From Bactericera cockerelli (taxonomy: Eukaryota; Arthropoda; Insecta; Hemiptera; Triozidae): a DNA stretch of 64,000 nt. Both the position numbers and the translations under genes were made by a program. Under the pieces are notes generated by a model. That model saw only the letters and a program-made list of their open reading frames with translations, did no database searches and had not been told where the DNA came from. Shown here piece by piece: positions 1 to 10,220 of the stretch (positions within the stretch are counted from its first letter, which is position 1; every line of letters starts with the position of its first letter). Location: contig CM044956.1 in assembly GCA_024516035.1 (NCBI GenBank), positions 27,191,101-27,255,100 of the forward strand, written 5' to 3'.

Positions 1-159
1 AAATAATTCCAAGAAGGAGTGAAATGAAAACAGTTATTTAATAATGAAGGAAAGCAGAGAAAAGTTGTTCTTGCGAAGAGTTTTATTTTAGACTGAAACA
101 AAATTCAAAACTTTGAAAAATATAAAACTGGCTGATTGGCCATATTGCAATACAATATA

Positions 160-1024
160 CAGGGTGGGGCAAAAGTCTGGAAACCCCTGAATAACTTTCG
201 AAAGGCTTCTTCGGTAAAATTAAAATTTTGTACGGTAAACCGTGCTAATAAGACCTTCTTTTAGAGCGGGGCCGATTTTTGTTACAAACCCCCATATCGG
301 GGCCAGGGGGGTCAACTTCATTTTTTTAAATACGAGCCCCGACCTTGCGATACATTTTTGAAAAGGTCTTTAAATAAGAAATACATTGGTGCAAATTTTA
401 TTATTTTAATATTAATTGTTTGCAAATGGCGTCCAACTTTGTGTATGCAGTAAAGTCTGGAAACCCCTGAATATCTTTCGAAAGGGCTTTCTCAGTAAAT
501 TTAAAATTGTGTACGGTAATCCTTGGTAATTAGACCTTATATTAGAATGGGACCGATTTTTTTTACCGGCCCCCATATCGGGGCCAGGGAGGCCAACTTC
601 ATTTTTTTTTTAAATACGAAACCCCACCTTGCGGTACATTTTTGGAAAGGTCTAATTACCCCGACTTACCGTGCACAATTTTGAATTTACTGAGAAAGCC
701 CTTCCAAAGTTATACAGGGGTTTCCAGACTTTACTGCATACACAAAGTTGGACGCCATTTGCAAACAATTAATATTTAAAAAATAAAATTTGCACCAATG
801 TTTTTCTTATTTAAAGACTTTTCCAAAAATATATCGCAAGATGGGGGTTCGTATTTAAAAAAATGAAGTTGGCCCCCCTGGCACCGACATGGGGGCCGGT
901 AACAAAAATTGGCCCCACTCTAAAAGAAGGTCTTATTATCCCGGTTTACCGTACAAAATTTTAATTTTACCAAAGAAGCCATTCGAAAGTTATTCAGGGG
1001 TTTCCAGACTTTTGCCCCACCCTG
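160..1024. mobile_element. Foldback (inverted-repeat) element, CAGGGTGGGG family, copy C
   Basis: The element begins CAGGGTGGGGCAAAAGTCTG and ends with the reverse complement, and both flanks read TATA (156-159 and 1025-1028). The right half (about 600-1024) is an imperfect inverted copy of the left half (160-590). Each half holds a shorter repeat of the same module, marked by TCTGGAAACCCCTGAATA near 176 and 456. No coding frame is seen. Relatives lie at 6399-7694 and 38762-39110. The transposon superfamily cannot be settled from termini alone. Confidence 0.8.
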
Positions 1025-1574
1025 TATAGTCAAACTATATATTAATTTTCAGCCTCCAGAAATTTACCGGTACGGAGAAACAGTGATGAAAAGGTGAAAA
1101 TATACAAAAGCGCGTTTTTTCGTGTAAATGCGCCCCTTTTCCCCCGCGGTGGGCGCCCCAGTGGGAATATTTCAAAATCCTTTCTTAGTGCGCATCTCAG
1201 ACCTAAAAGTGACCTACATGCCAAATTTCAGCCTCCTAGGACATACCAGTGCTGAGAAATCGAGATGAATGAGTGAGTTATTGAGTGTTAACTTTCGCAT
1301 TTATATAATATATAGATTTCTGTTTTATTTAGATAGGAGCAATTAAGTTAGCTTTATTTCGGGTACGATAATAATGATATTTTGTTGGATACCATTCTCT
1401 TTTATTTTTATGAACTAGTTTCAAGAGACGAATTATGTACAAACCAACAACCGTATGAAGATTCACTTTTCAACAACCATCACTTTTCCATGGCAAACAC
1501 AGCATCAATCGTTTGTCTTTCATGCTCAAATATAAGCTATTCATTATCATATTTATCATGTCTACTTTTTTCAG
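1025..1574. other. GANAB intron segment with a degraded repeat tail
   Basis: No exon was recognised. From about 1040 to 1310 the text has the look of a LINE 3' tail (a phrase about a lost-frame FSACHVG-like region, then a TATAATATATAG end), but I cannot assign a family. The rest is ordinary AT-rich intron leading to a pyrimidine-rich acceptor ending at 1574. Confidence 0.35.
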
Positions 1575-1707
1575 ACTGTACAATCTGGACGTATTTGAGT
1601 ACGAGTTGGAGTCCCCTATGGCTTTGTACGCCGCAATTCCTTTCCTCACAGCGCACAATACTAAGTTGAGCACTGGCGTATTCTGGCTCAATGCTGCAGA
1701 GACTTGG
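1575..1707 (+). CDS. GANAB: Glucosidase II alpha subunit, internal exon (N-terminal beta-sandwich part)
   Basis: This exon encodes part of the catalytic alpha subunit of ER glucosidase II, which trims alpha-1,3-linked glucose from N-linked glycans during glycoprotein folding. After one base that completes the previous codon, it reads [17 protein letters not shown] and later [11 protein letters not shown], close to vertebrate GANAB ([23 protein letters not shown]). It follows a pyrimidine tract and AG at 1573-1574 and ends at a GTAAGC donor (1708). It joins in phase to the exon at 3172. Upstream exons, including the start codon and signal peptide, are not in the window. Confidence 0.9.
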
Positions 1708-2222
1708 GTAAGCAAATTATAATGATAATTTTCTGAAAACTCTGAGTAATTTCTGTGACTCTATTGATGAATCTTCTGTTATCTTTTAAAGTTCAATCCC
1801 CCAAAAACACACTTCGTGGTTACACATGGAAGAAGTCCTACTCAAAATAATGAGTAATAAAGCTAAAAAAAACACTGTGACCTCCCCCCAAAAAATATTG
1901 AAATCAATTTATGGCCCCGCCTCTTATTTATTCACTTATAATTGCAACAGTATACTTATTAATCCACTCCCCTCTCTCTTTTTTCTGTTCCTTGTTGAAT
2001 GTTGGAATGTTTCCTTTTCAATCTCAGAACTTTAGTCTTATTTCCTTGCTCCTTTCACCGACTCTTGACGGGGTACCACCCAGTTGTTCCATCATAACCA
2101 GAGGAAAAATTTGTCTGCTCTGAGTAAGTGTTGTAACTGTGAAAATAAAATTGGAAGAGTGGAATATCAGTTTCATTGTATTTCATTATAATATAATAAA
2201 AAAAAAACATTATGTAAGTATA

Positions 2223-2760
2223 CAGGGTGTCCCACCAAAGTTGGACTCCTCAAATTACTCGGCCCCTGAAAGATTTTTTGAAAAATAAAAAATCTAAAGG
2301 TACATATGTACATATTTTTTCTATTTGAAAAAAGCCCCTTCAAAATAAATTAAAAAAAAAAGAAAATGACGCTCGAACATATTTTTTGACCAACTGTGTT
2401 TGCCGCCCCTGGGCGGCTCCTCCCACCCGGGTATACCGTTCAAGGGTAGAAAAGTGTCAGCTCGCCGAGACAAATACTTCTGATTCCAGAAAAAATTCTT
2501 ATCTCTTACCGTAAGGCTGCAACTACCTGGCGACGCTTACGGGTGAAATACCCGCCGAACGGAGCAAGATAGAAAAAACCATTAGTCGGAAAATCCCTTT
2601 TATTTTTTTTTAGAAATTCAATCAAATGTCGAATTTAATATTTGAACATATTTTTTAACCAACTCTGATTGCCGCCCCTGGGCGGCTCCACCCACCCGGG
2701 GGTGCCGTTCGAGGGTGGAAAATTACAAGCTCGCCGAGACAAATACTTTTGATTCCATGA
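2223..2760. repeat. CAGGGTG-ended repeat with a duplicated GC-rich module
   Basis: It starts TATA|CAGGGTGTCCCACCAAAGTT; a related start lies at 4141 and an inverted piece at 35620-35660. Inside, a roughly 100-bp GC-rich module occurs twice, about 269 bp apart. Each copy carries the hairpin GCCGCCCCTGGGCGGC (2402-2417 and 2671-2686) followed by CTCGCCGAGACAAATACTT. The right boundary runs into the CA microsatellite. Confidence 0.6.
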
Positions 2761-2767
2761 TTTTACC

Positions 2768-2831
2768 ACACACACACACCACTCACACACACACACACAC
2801 CACTCTCTCACACAGACACACAACTCACACA

Positions 2832-2873
<42 letters not shown>

Positions 2874-3005
2874 ACTCACACACCACTCACACACACACAC
2901 ACCACTCACTCACACACACCACTCATACACACACACACACCACTCACACACACACACACACACCACACACACCACTCACACACACCACACACACCACACA
3001 CACCA

Positions 3006-3041
<36 letters not shown>
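2768..3041. repeat. (CA)n-rich microsatellite
   Basis: Roughly 270 bp of CACA with interspersed ACTC and CACCACT variants, inside a GANAB intron. Open frames through it (threonine/histidine repeats) are artefacts of the repeat. Confidence 0.95.
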
Positions 3042-3044
<3 letters not shown>

Positions 3045-3171
3045 GAATCATTTTACAATATTAGATACATACAATCAACTACAAAGAGAAAAGAAATGCT
3101 TGTTGTAGGACAAATACATTGGAATATAAAAAAAAATAAGTTATCTTACGTTTCACTTTGTTGGATGTAAG

Positions 3172-3307
3172 GTGGATGTATCCCGCAGTGCTTCAACTCT
3201 GACTAGGGATGTGATGCGCTCTATCGTGAGCTTTGTGTCAGGAAGAGGAGACGAAAGCAGACCCAACCCAGGCTCTAGCAGTGAAGTCAGATTCATGTCA
3301 GAAAGTG
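3172..3307 (+). CDS. GANAB: Glucosidase II alpha subunit, internal exon
   Basis: Starts after TAAG at 3168-3171 and ends before GTGAGT (3308). Translation begins VDVSRSASTLTRDVMRS and ends SEVRFMSES plus one base, matching the vertebrate stretch WVDISS...GETPQTDVRWMSESG between the N-terminal sandwich and the catalytic barrel. The central serine/glycine-rich portion (SGRGDESRPNPGSSS) is the part that varies in length in this family. The final G joins GT at 5745 to make the glycine before VIDAFL. It is 45 codons plus one base and joins in phase on both sides. Confidence 0.85.
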
Positions 3308-3850
3308 GTGAGTAGAATTTATTGTTAAGTAACCATATTTGTGTTTATCACCAGCATGCAGAAAAGTAGGAATAGAAGAGAACAGTTCGAAAGAGCTTTT
3401 ATCAAAAACCGTTGGGCAAAGTTCCAGAGCTCCTATCAAAAAGTTTAGCCAATGAATGCAGTAATATCTTGTTTGCGGGCAAGTTACCTTTGTACTAAAC
3501 CATTTCTTATTAAAATCGGTTTTCTGAGTTCCTCATTTTGCATGTTTTTAACTGCCAACTTTTCTCTATTATTATTATAGTCAGGTTGGAGTTCCACAAG
3601 GGAAGCACCAATAATCACACCGACCTTTATTCAGATCTATTTGTGACCCGTTGATTCGAATTTCGTGAAATTTAATCTATTTTCGCTTCTAAATACGAAT
3701 ATGAAATAAAAATTGATAAAAGTTAGCGGTGAAGTGGGCGAAAACAATAAAACAAACTTATAAACTATTTTTCGTGTTAATATAGGCCGGCTGGCTGGCG
3801 TTACTTGACTACTCTCCTAACGGCGCGGCGAGCTTGATTCTGATGTACGT
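3308..3850. other. Intron with a dispersed repeat at 3655-3845
   Basis: The segment from about 3655 (ATTTCGTGAAATTTAATC) to 3845 has a second copy at 34195-34380. Both contain AAGTTAGCGG, GAAGTGGGCGAAAAC and AATATAGGCCGG followed by a GC-rich end. No coding potential. The first 340 bp hold nothing recognisable. Confidence 0.5.
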
Positions 3851-3854
3851 TCTA

Positions 3855-4074
3855 ATTTTAAGTAGTCAGGACGGGGGTTTTACCTTCCATTCGCTGGGAA
3901 TCGCATCAGCTACCCATATTAACCTCACCCAGCCTGTGTAGGGCCGGAAATGACAGCCTCACATGTTTGGATGGATCAGAATTTTTGTCGAAAAGTCTGT
4001 TCCAATCGGGAGTCGAACTCGGGAACTCTGGACTACGGGCAGCAGTCACAACCATTATGCCACGAAGGCTGGCA
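3855..4074 (-). mobile_element. tRNA-headed SINE, 3'-truncated copy
   Basis: Read on the minus strand it starts GCCAGCCTTCGTGGCATAAT, with an A-box-like segment and then a B-box-like GAGTTCGACTCCCG, typical of a tRNA-derived head. The body (CCGGCCCTACACAGGCTGGG, AATGGAAGGTAAAACCCCCG) is shared with the copies at 9129 and 43150 and with the 5S-headed SINEs at 8650, 28430, 30408 and 47565. Confidence 0.75.
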
Positions 4075-4140
4075 AAAGAAGCTATCCTCTAACTTGGCCA
4101 GTTTTTCTCCTTTTTGTTGTTAATTTGGCATTTATGTATA

Positions 4141-4440
4141 CAGGGTGTATCCACCAAAGTTGAAACACTACAAATTACTCGGCCTCTAATTGAGTTTTTT
4201 TTTTTTAATAAGAAATCCAAGTGCGCTCGTGTTGACCCAGCACCTAATTGGGAGGTATTGTGTCACTACCGTCCATCAAATGGGAGGCATACTACGGGGT
4301 GGGCAGGCTGAAACACAGACCACAAGCGTCTACAGTAGCTCTTGTTTCATGGCTACGAAATAAGAAAAAAACGGCTGTGAAACACTCATCTCATTTTTAT
4401 TTTTTTAAGAAAAAACATATCCTTATCATGCGCTTTCAGG
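4141..4440. repeat. CAGGGTG-ended repeat fragment
   Basis: Starts TATA|CAGGGTGTATCCACCAAAGT and continues CAAATTACTCGGCC, like the repeat at 2223. Only the left part is recognisable and no matching right terminus was seen. Confidence 0.5.
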
Positions 4441-4454
4441 AATGAAATTCATTT

Positions 4455-4835
4455 ATACAGGATGGTATATTAAAATTAAGGGCATTATAATAGATTATAT
4501 TAAAGATCATTTCCACAAATTTTCATCACGGTCGGCCGTATGGTATGCTCGTACAGAAAACGTAGACCAGGGGAGCGACCCCATAACTCTGCCCTGATAT
4601 TAGTGAAGATCTGAAATTTCTCAAATAAGCTTACCTACATTACATTGTAGGTGATCTCACAGCTCACCTGAGATTTCAGAGCTTGACTAATACCCGGGGC
4701 AGAGATAAGAAGGAGATCGCTCCGATCTGGTTAACGTTTTCAGTACGAGCAAACCATATGGCCGCCCGCGATGAAAATTTGTGGAAGTAATCTTGAATAT
4801 TATTTCTTATTATGTCCTTAATTAGAGCGTATTAA
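4455..4835. repeat. Imperfect inverted repeat (hairpin MITE-like)
   Basis: The left arm around 4505-4565 (TTCCACAAATTTTCATCACG, then GGCCGTATGGTATGCTCGTA) pairs with the reverse complement of about 4732-4792 (GATGAAAATTTGTGGAAG, CATATGGCCGCC). The loop is about 170 bp. No coding frame. Confidence 0.65.
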
Positions 4836-4921
4836 AAGAAACAGGGTCGCAGTTATGGTCCCTACTAGGACCGGTCAACGGTTTCTGTGTAGGTCACGCC
4901 GTAGCCTCTAGCGTTTTGATT

Positions 4922-5130
4922 TTTGTATTAATACTAGCGGGATGCACCCGCTTCGCCAAGCCATCATACACACCATCCATACATCACACACACACCACCC
5001 AGACATCACCCACACACCACACCCACATACCACACACACCTCATACACACCACACAAACACACACCATACACAGTTACACACACACCATTCACACGCACA
5101 CATTCACACACACAACAATCATCGCTGTAA
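4922..5130. repeat. CA-rich LINE-tail-like repeat
   Basis: Begins ATACTAGCGGGATGCACCCG, CTTCGCCAAGCCATCA, then a long imperfect CACACA/CATCACA tract. The same head plus tract occurs at 40588 and 51110 and, in reverse, near 57080-57180. This repeated arrangement suggests a retroelement 3' end; the family is not identified. Confidence 0.6.
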
Positions 5131-5744
5131 ATTTCAAAATCCCGAGCCAAATCTATCATAGCGGATACTGATAATGTAGCAAACTGGCCTATATTTCGAG
5201 AACGGTTTGTCAGAATAAGGCAACTGTTTGATAGTTTGACATGCCCCATACTTTCTTCAATCGGTTTAACTTTGTTTAACATTTTGATAGCTAATCACCT
5301 ATTCACCGAGGTGAGAGCTGCCTTCAGTACTTACCATCAGTTCAGTTCAAATTTATCTTCCGCCCATTCATCTAGGGTTTCTTGATCTCGCAGGCTATCG
5401 TAGCATATATCTACAGAGCAGAAAAATTCCTGCCCAGCTGGGGATCGAACACAGGTCACCATGCGTGGTAAGCCTAGCTAACTCACTCGGCAACGGCGAC
5501 TATTACAGGGTAGGTATACATATACACAATTTCACATCGGGACATGTGGTTTGAAAGGTTTGTGAGTTAATAGGTATATACATAATAAACTAGATTAAAT
5601 ATCCATACTCCAATGTTATTCTTAGCTCTGAAAATGACCCTTTTCTTAATTAAACTTGTTTTAATTATGCCGCGACCGTTAGTTTTTATCTCTGAGTGCC
5701 AGTTTTTTTTTTTTTTTTTAATAACCCCAATTTTTTTCCATTAG
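5131..5744. other. Intron sequence, nothing recognised
   Basis: AT-rich. A short GC-balanced stretch at 5420-5510 has the look of a tRNA-like B box (GGGATCGAACACAGGTCACC, inverted orientation), possibly an old SINE head, but no body was matched. It ends in a T-rich tract and acceptor AG at 5743-5744. Confidence 0.3.
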
Positions 5745-5899
5745 GTGTGATCGACGCTTTCCTCACCCTGGGCCCTTCCCCGTATGATGTCATCCGCCAG
5801 TATTCCTCCCTCACTGGTACTGCACCCCTGCCACCCTTCTTCTCTCTGGCTTACCACCAGTGTCGATGGAACTACAACTCTGAACAAGATGTTCGAGAG
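5745..5899 (+). CDS. GANAB: Glucosidase II alpha subunit, start of GH31 catalytic barrel
   Basis: Two bases finish a glycine codon, then the exon reads [37 protein letters not shown] and [13 protein letters not shown]. These are the family landmarks leading into the GH31 barrel (vertebrate IDVFLLLGPS, LPPLFSLGYHQSRWNY). Acceptor TTCCATTAG ends at 5744; the donor GTAAAT starts at 5900. It joins in phase to the exon at 11174, giving REVSSQFDVHNLP. The protein acts in the ER lumen with the PRKCSH/GTB1 beta subunit, which is not in this window. Confidence 0.92.
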
Positions 5900-6398
5900 G
5901 TAAATTGTTAATATTGTATCATTCAACAAATCCTTATTAAAATTCTATTGAAAACGTTTTATTACACTAGCAGAGTACCTCGCCCTGCTCACTTGTGAAA
6001 AAAGGTTATCAAGGAATGGCATACATGTCCGATATTTAATAATTATAAAATCGCCCTTATACTGTCCGATTAGGACTATTAAAGTGTACTAGTGATAATA
6101 TACACCAACGTCGTTGTGAGCTCTGAATATGATCCCTTTTCTAATTAAGGACCAAATGTCCCTTTTAGGATAATAGAACAATAAAAAGGCACATCTACCA
6201 CCAAGGAGAAAAAAAATGAGCCATCGTTCATGAAAATCGGTCCAGTAGTTTTGCCTCTAGAGCGGTCAACGTCAAAGAAGAAGCAGAATATGATGAAAAA
6301 AGTGACGTTTTTGAAGTATGGTTCAGTCCAACTTAACTCAAACGATTTCGATGTTTCTTTTTTAAAATCTTGTCTATTATCGTGCCCCAATCTGTATA
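5900..6398. other. Intron sequence, nothing recognised
   Basis: AT-rich sequence with no exon, clear repeat or RNA signal. A phrase near 6228-6255 (CATGAAAATCGGTCCAGTAG) is the kind of text found in insect LINE 3' regions but is too short to assign. Confidence 0.3.
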
Positions 6399-7694
6399 CA
6401 GGGTGGGGCAAAAGTCTGGAAACCCCTGAATAACTTTCGAATGGCTTATCCGGTAAAATTAAATTTTTGTACGGTAAACCAGGGTAATAAGACCTTCTTT
6501 TAGAGTTGGGCCGATTTTTGTTACCAGCCCCCATGTCGGGGCCAGGGGGGCCAACTTCATTTTTTTAAATACGAACCCCCACCTTGCGACACATTTTTGG
6601 AAATGTCTTCAAATAAGAAATACATTGGTGCAAATTTTATTTTTTTATTATTAACAGTTTACAAATGGCGTCCATATTTGTGTATGCAGTGTAAAGTCTG
6701 GAAACCCCTGAATAACTTTCGAATGGCTTATTCGGTAAAATTAAAATTTTATACGGTAAACCAAAGTAATAAGACCTTCTTTTAGAGTTGGGCCGATTTT
6801 TGCTATCGGCCTCCATGTCGGGGCCAAGGGGGCCAACTTCATTTTTTTAAATACGAACCCCAACCTTGCGACACATTTTTGGAAATGTCTTCAAATATCA
6901 AATACTTTGGTGCAAATTTTATTTTTTTAATGTTAACTGTTTGCAAATGGCGTCCATATTTGTGTATGGCGTCCATATTTGGCCCCGACATGGGGGCCGA
7001 TAGCAAAAATCGGCCCAACTCTAAAAGAAGGTCTTATTACTTTGGTTTACCGTATAAAATTTTAATTTTACCAAATAAGCCAGTCGAAAGTTATTCAGGG
7101 GTTTCCAGACTTTAGTTCACTGCATACACAAATATGGACGCCATTTGCAAACAGTTAACACTAAAAAAATAAAACTTGTACCAAAGTATTTGATATTTGA
7201 AGACATTTCCAAAAATGTGTCGCAAAGTGGGGGGTTTGTATTTAAAAAAATGAAGTTGGCCCCCTTGGCCCCGACATGGGGGCCGATAGCAAAAATCTGC
7301 CCAACTCTAAAAGAAGGTCTTATTACTTTGGTTTACCGTATAAAATTTTAATTTTACCAAATAAGCCATTCGAAAGTTATTCAGGGGTTTCCAGACTTTA
7401 CACTGCATACACAAATATGGACGCCATTTGTAAACTGTTAATAATAAAAAAAATAAAATTTGCACCAATGTATTTCTTATTTGAAGACATTTCCAAAAAT
7501 GTGTCGCAAAGTGGGGGTTCGTATTTAAAAAAATGAAGTTGGCCCCCCTGGCCCCGACATGGGGGCCGGTAACAAAAATCGGCCCAACTCTAAAAGAAGG
7601 TCTTATTACCCTGGTTTACCGTACAAAAATTTAATTTTACCGGATAAGCCATTCAAAAGTTATTAAGGGGTTTCCAGACTTTTGCCCCACCCTG
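6399..7694. mobile_element. Foldback element, CAGGGTGGGG family, copy D (four-module)
   Basis: Begins CAGGGTGGGGCAAAAGTCTG at 6399 and ends CAGACTTTTGCCCCACCCTG at 7694, flanked by TATA at 6395-6398 and 7695-7698. It consists of two head-to-tail modules of about 290 bp followed by two modules in the opposite orientation, with the centre near 6985. Repeated phrases are GGCCAACTTCATTTTTTTAA and its complement. The next foldback (7699) starts directly after the shared TATA. Confidence 0.8.
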
Positions 7695-8649
7695 TATACA
7701 GTATGTTTCAGAAAAGGTGGCCACCCCATCGTAACTTTTGAACGCGACGGAATTTTTCAATTCTGTAAAGTCCTAAGGTATAGGAAGTGCCCTATGGCCC
7801 ATCCTGTGGTCATATTTATTTTTGGCCCCGGTCGGCCCTTCCGGCTTTTAGGCCATATTTTTTCATTTTTCTCGCGAATTTTAAATGGAATGCTATATTT
7901 TTTATTCCTGTTAATTAAAGTCTAAGTTAGGCTGAGTATAATGAGCTTTTAAATTTTTCATAAACCTTATCAGGGGCGGAGCTAGTAGGGTGCAAGTTTC
8001 AAAATTGTTACACCCTGTATTTCAGCGTTAGTTAGATGTTTTAGTACTTTTTTTATGTTCGTAGGTTCAAAATATTGTTTTACACCATATAAAATCAAAA
8101 AAATATTCTTGTTTACTTTCAATCAGGGTCATAGTAAGGTTTTTGTAAAAGTACTTTTTTCTCACGTCAATTTTTCCGTAAATTAATGGTGTTCTCGAAA
8201 TTGGCATTTTTAGAGGTGAAAGTCTGCAGTAACATATGTTTTTTATGCTTGAAATCGAAAGAAAACTTAACGGAGAAAGCGATCAAAATCATAAGAAAAG
8301 CCATTTAACCTGCTAGTTTTTTCACGACAGTGTCCGGTAAAGTGGGTGAATTTCGTATTGGATTTTTTTTGTTGTTGAGGAAACACAATTGGCATAGAAA
8401 ATAAATAATATCTAATAAGGGAATATTACTTCAATAAAGATAACTAAATGCGAAATTAAATGAAAATTATTTCTTCTAAATCAGTGCCGGAAATTTTTTT
8501 TTCTCTCTCTCTTTTTTTCACTTTTCAAAGTTCAAGTTGTATCAAAAATAATTATCGGATAATGCTGCTTCTAGGGGTCCCCTCTTGAGACAATTTTATT
8601 TGGTAAGTTGGTAAAATCTGTAGAAAACACATTGTCAATAATTCTGGAG

Positions 8650-8865
8650 TCAGTCCGATGGCGCTTTGAATGCAACGATTCTTGTAGGATCACCGAAGTT
8701 AAGCAACGTCCAGCGAGGAGAAGACTTCGTGATGCTGGCATTCCGGCCTAACCCAGGCTGGGTGAGATAAATGTGTTTAGGAGGTTGGTGAGTTTCTTGC
8801 GAATGGAATGTAACACCCCCGTTATGATATGACCATGCAGTTGAAACGCGATATTAAACTGAAAT
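8650..8865 (+). mobile_element. 5S rRNA-headed SINE inside foldback A
   Basis: The head CGCTTTGAATGCAACGATTC then GGATCACCGAAGTTAAGCAA follows the 5S rRNA gene (CTGAATACA..., GATCACCGAAGTTAAGC). The body GGCATTCCGGCCTAACCCAG, GCTGGGTGAG and GCGAATGGAATGTAACACCC matches the body of the tRNA-headed SINEs nearby. The equivalent SINE is present in foldback B at 47565, so it was there before the foldback copies separated. Confidence 0.8.
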
Positions 8866-9128
8866 TTAAAAAAAAAAATCATACTGGTGTTGCTAGTAAT
8901 GAATACCTGGTCTCTAAATAAAAATCTAATTATCTCGAAATTAAGAGAAAAAAGTACCAGGTCAAGTACCAAACTCTTGAGGGTGAAAATTAAACCAATT
9001 CAATTATTTTAAAGAGGCGAAGAGAGAGAGAGAGAGAGAGAGAAAAAAAATTATCCGGCACTGATTTAGAAGAAATGATCTTCATTTAATTTCGCATTTA
9101 GTTATGTTAATTGAAGTATTATTCCCTT

Positions 9129-9491
9129 CTTCTTCTTCTTCTTCTTCTTTTACTCTGTCTTATCCCGCTCAAGCAGGGTCGACGTTGTTCAACCTCATGG
9201 TTGAGGTTGATTGGTTTTGGCACATTTTTTACGGCTGGATGCCCTTCCTAACGCCAACGATTCTACTTGATTTAACGTCCTGGATTAGGACGGGGGTTTT
9301 ACCCTCCATTCGCTGGGAATCGTACCAGCTACCCACATTAACCTCACCCAGCCTGGGTAGGGCCGGAAATGGCAGCCTCACGTGTTTGGATGGAACAGAA
9401 TTTTCTTCGAAAAGTCTGCCCCAGCCGGGAGTTGAACTCGGGATCTCTGGACTACGGGCAGTAGTCACAACCGTTACGCCACGGAGGCTGG
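9129..9491 (-). mobile_element. tRNA-headed SINE with target duplication, inserted in foldback A
   Basis: On the minus strand it starts CCAGCCTCCGTGGCGTAACG (tRNA-like A box), then CGAGTTCAACTCCCGG (B box), then the shared body (GGCTGGGTGAGGTTAATGTG, GCGAATGGAGGGTAAAACCC) and a (GAA)n tail that reads CTTCTTCTT on the + strand. The direct repeat TATTATTCCCTT flanks it at 9117-9128 and 9492-9503. The homologous site in foldback B (near 48025-48050) has a single TATTATTCCCTT and no SINE, so it is the empty site. Confidence 0.9.
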
Positions 9492-10220
9492 TATTATTCC
9501 CTTATTAGGTATTATTTATTTTCTATGCCAATTGTGTTTCCTCAACAACAAGAAAATCCAATACGAAATTCACCCACTTTACCGGACACTGTCGTGTAAA
9601 AAACTAGCAGGTTAAATGGCTTTTTTTATGATTTTGATCGCTTCTCCGTTAAGTTTTCTTTCGATTTCAAGCATAAAAAACATATGTCACTGCAGACTTT
9701 CACCTCTTAAAATGCCAATTTCGAGAACACCATTAATTTACGGAAAAATTGACGTGAGAAAAAAAGTACTTTTACAAAAACCTTACTATGACCCTGATTA
9801 GAAGTAAACAAGAATATTTTTTTGATTTCATATGGTGTAAAACAATATTTTGAACCTATGAACATAAAAAAAGTACTAAAAAATCTAACTAACGCTGAAA
9901 TACAGGGTGTAACAATTTTGAAACTTGCACCCTACTAGCTCCGCCCCTGATAAGGTTTTGAAAATTTTAAAAGCTCATTATACTCAGCCTAACTTGGACT
10001 TTAATTAACAGGAATAAAAAATATAGCATTCCATTTAAAATTCGCGAGAAAAAATGAAAAAATATGGCCTAAAAGCCGGAAGGGCCGACCGGGGCCAAAA
10101 ATAAATATGACCACAGGATGGGCCATAGGGCACTTCCTGTACCTAGGACTTTACAGAATTGAAAAATTCCGTCGCGTTCAAAAGTTACGATGGGGTGGCC
10201 ACCTTTTCTGAAACATACTG

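Larger units (their letters stand above)
7699..10220. mobile_element. Long foldback element, CAGTATGTTTC family, copy A (2.5 kb)
   Basis: Starts CAGTATGTTTCAGAAAAGGT and ends with its reverse complement, between TATA at 7695-7698 and 10221-10224. The arms are about 820 bp (7699-8520 pairs with about 9014-10220 once the SINE at 9129-9491 is discounted). The inner ends of the arms are (CT)n/(GA)n runs at about 8500-8515 and 9017-9045. The loop holds a 5S-headed SINE. A full second copy is at 46599-48757. No transposase frame is seen, so it is probably non-autonomous. Confidence 0.85.

Noticed and set aside
2715..3170. 151-codon histidine/threonine-rich frame
   Set aside because: Translation of the CA microsatellite in an intron.
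8650..8750. 5S rRNA gene
   Set aside because: Only the central 5S promoter region is present, diverged and fused to a SINE body; copies recur at four sites.
9616..9801. 61-codon frame conserved in several foldback arms
   Set aside because: Conservation follows from the near identity of the arms; one of four arms is frameshifted and no similarity is recognised.
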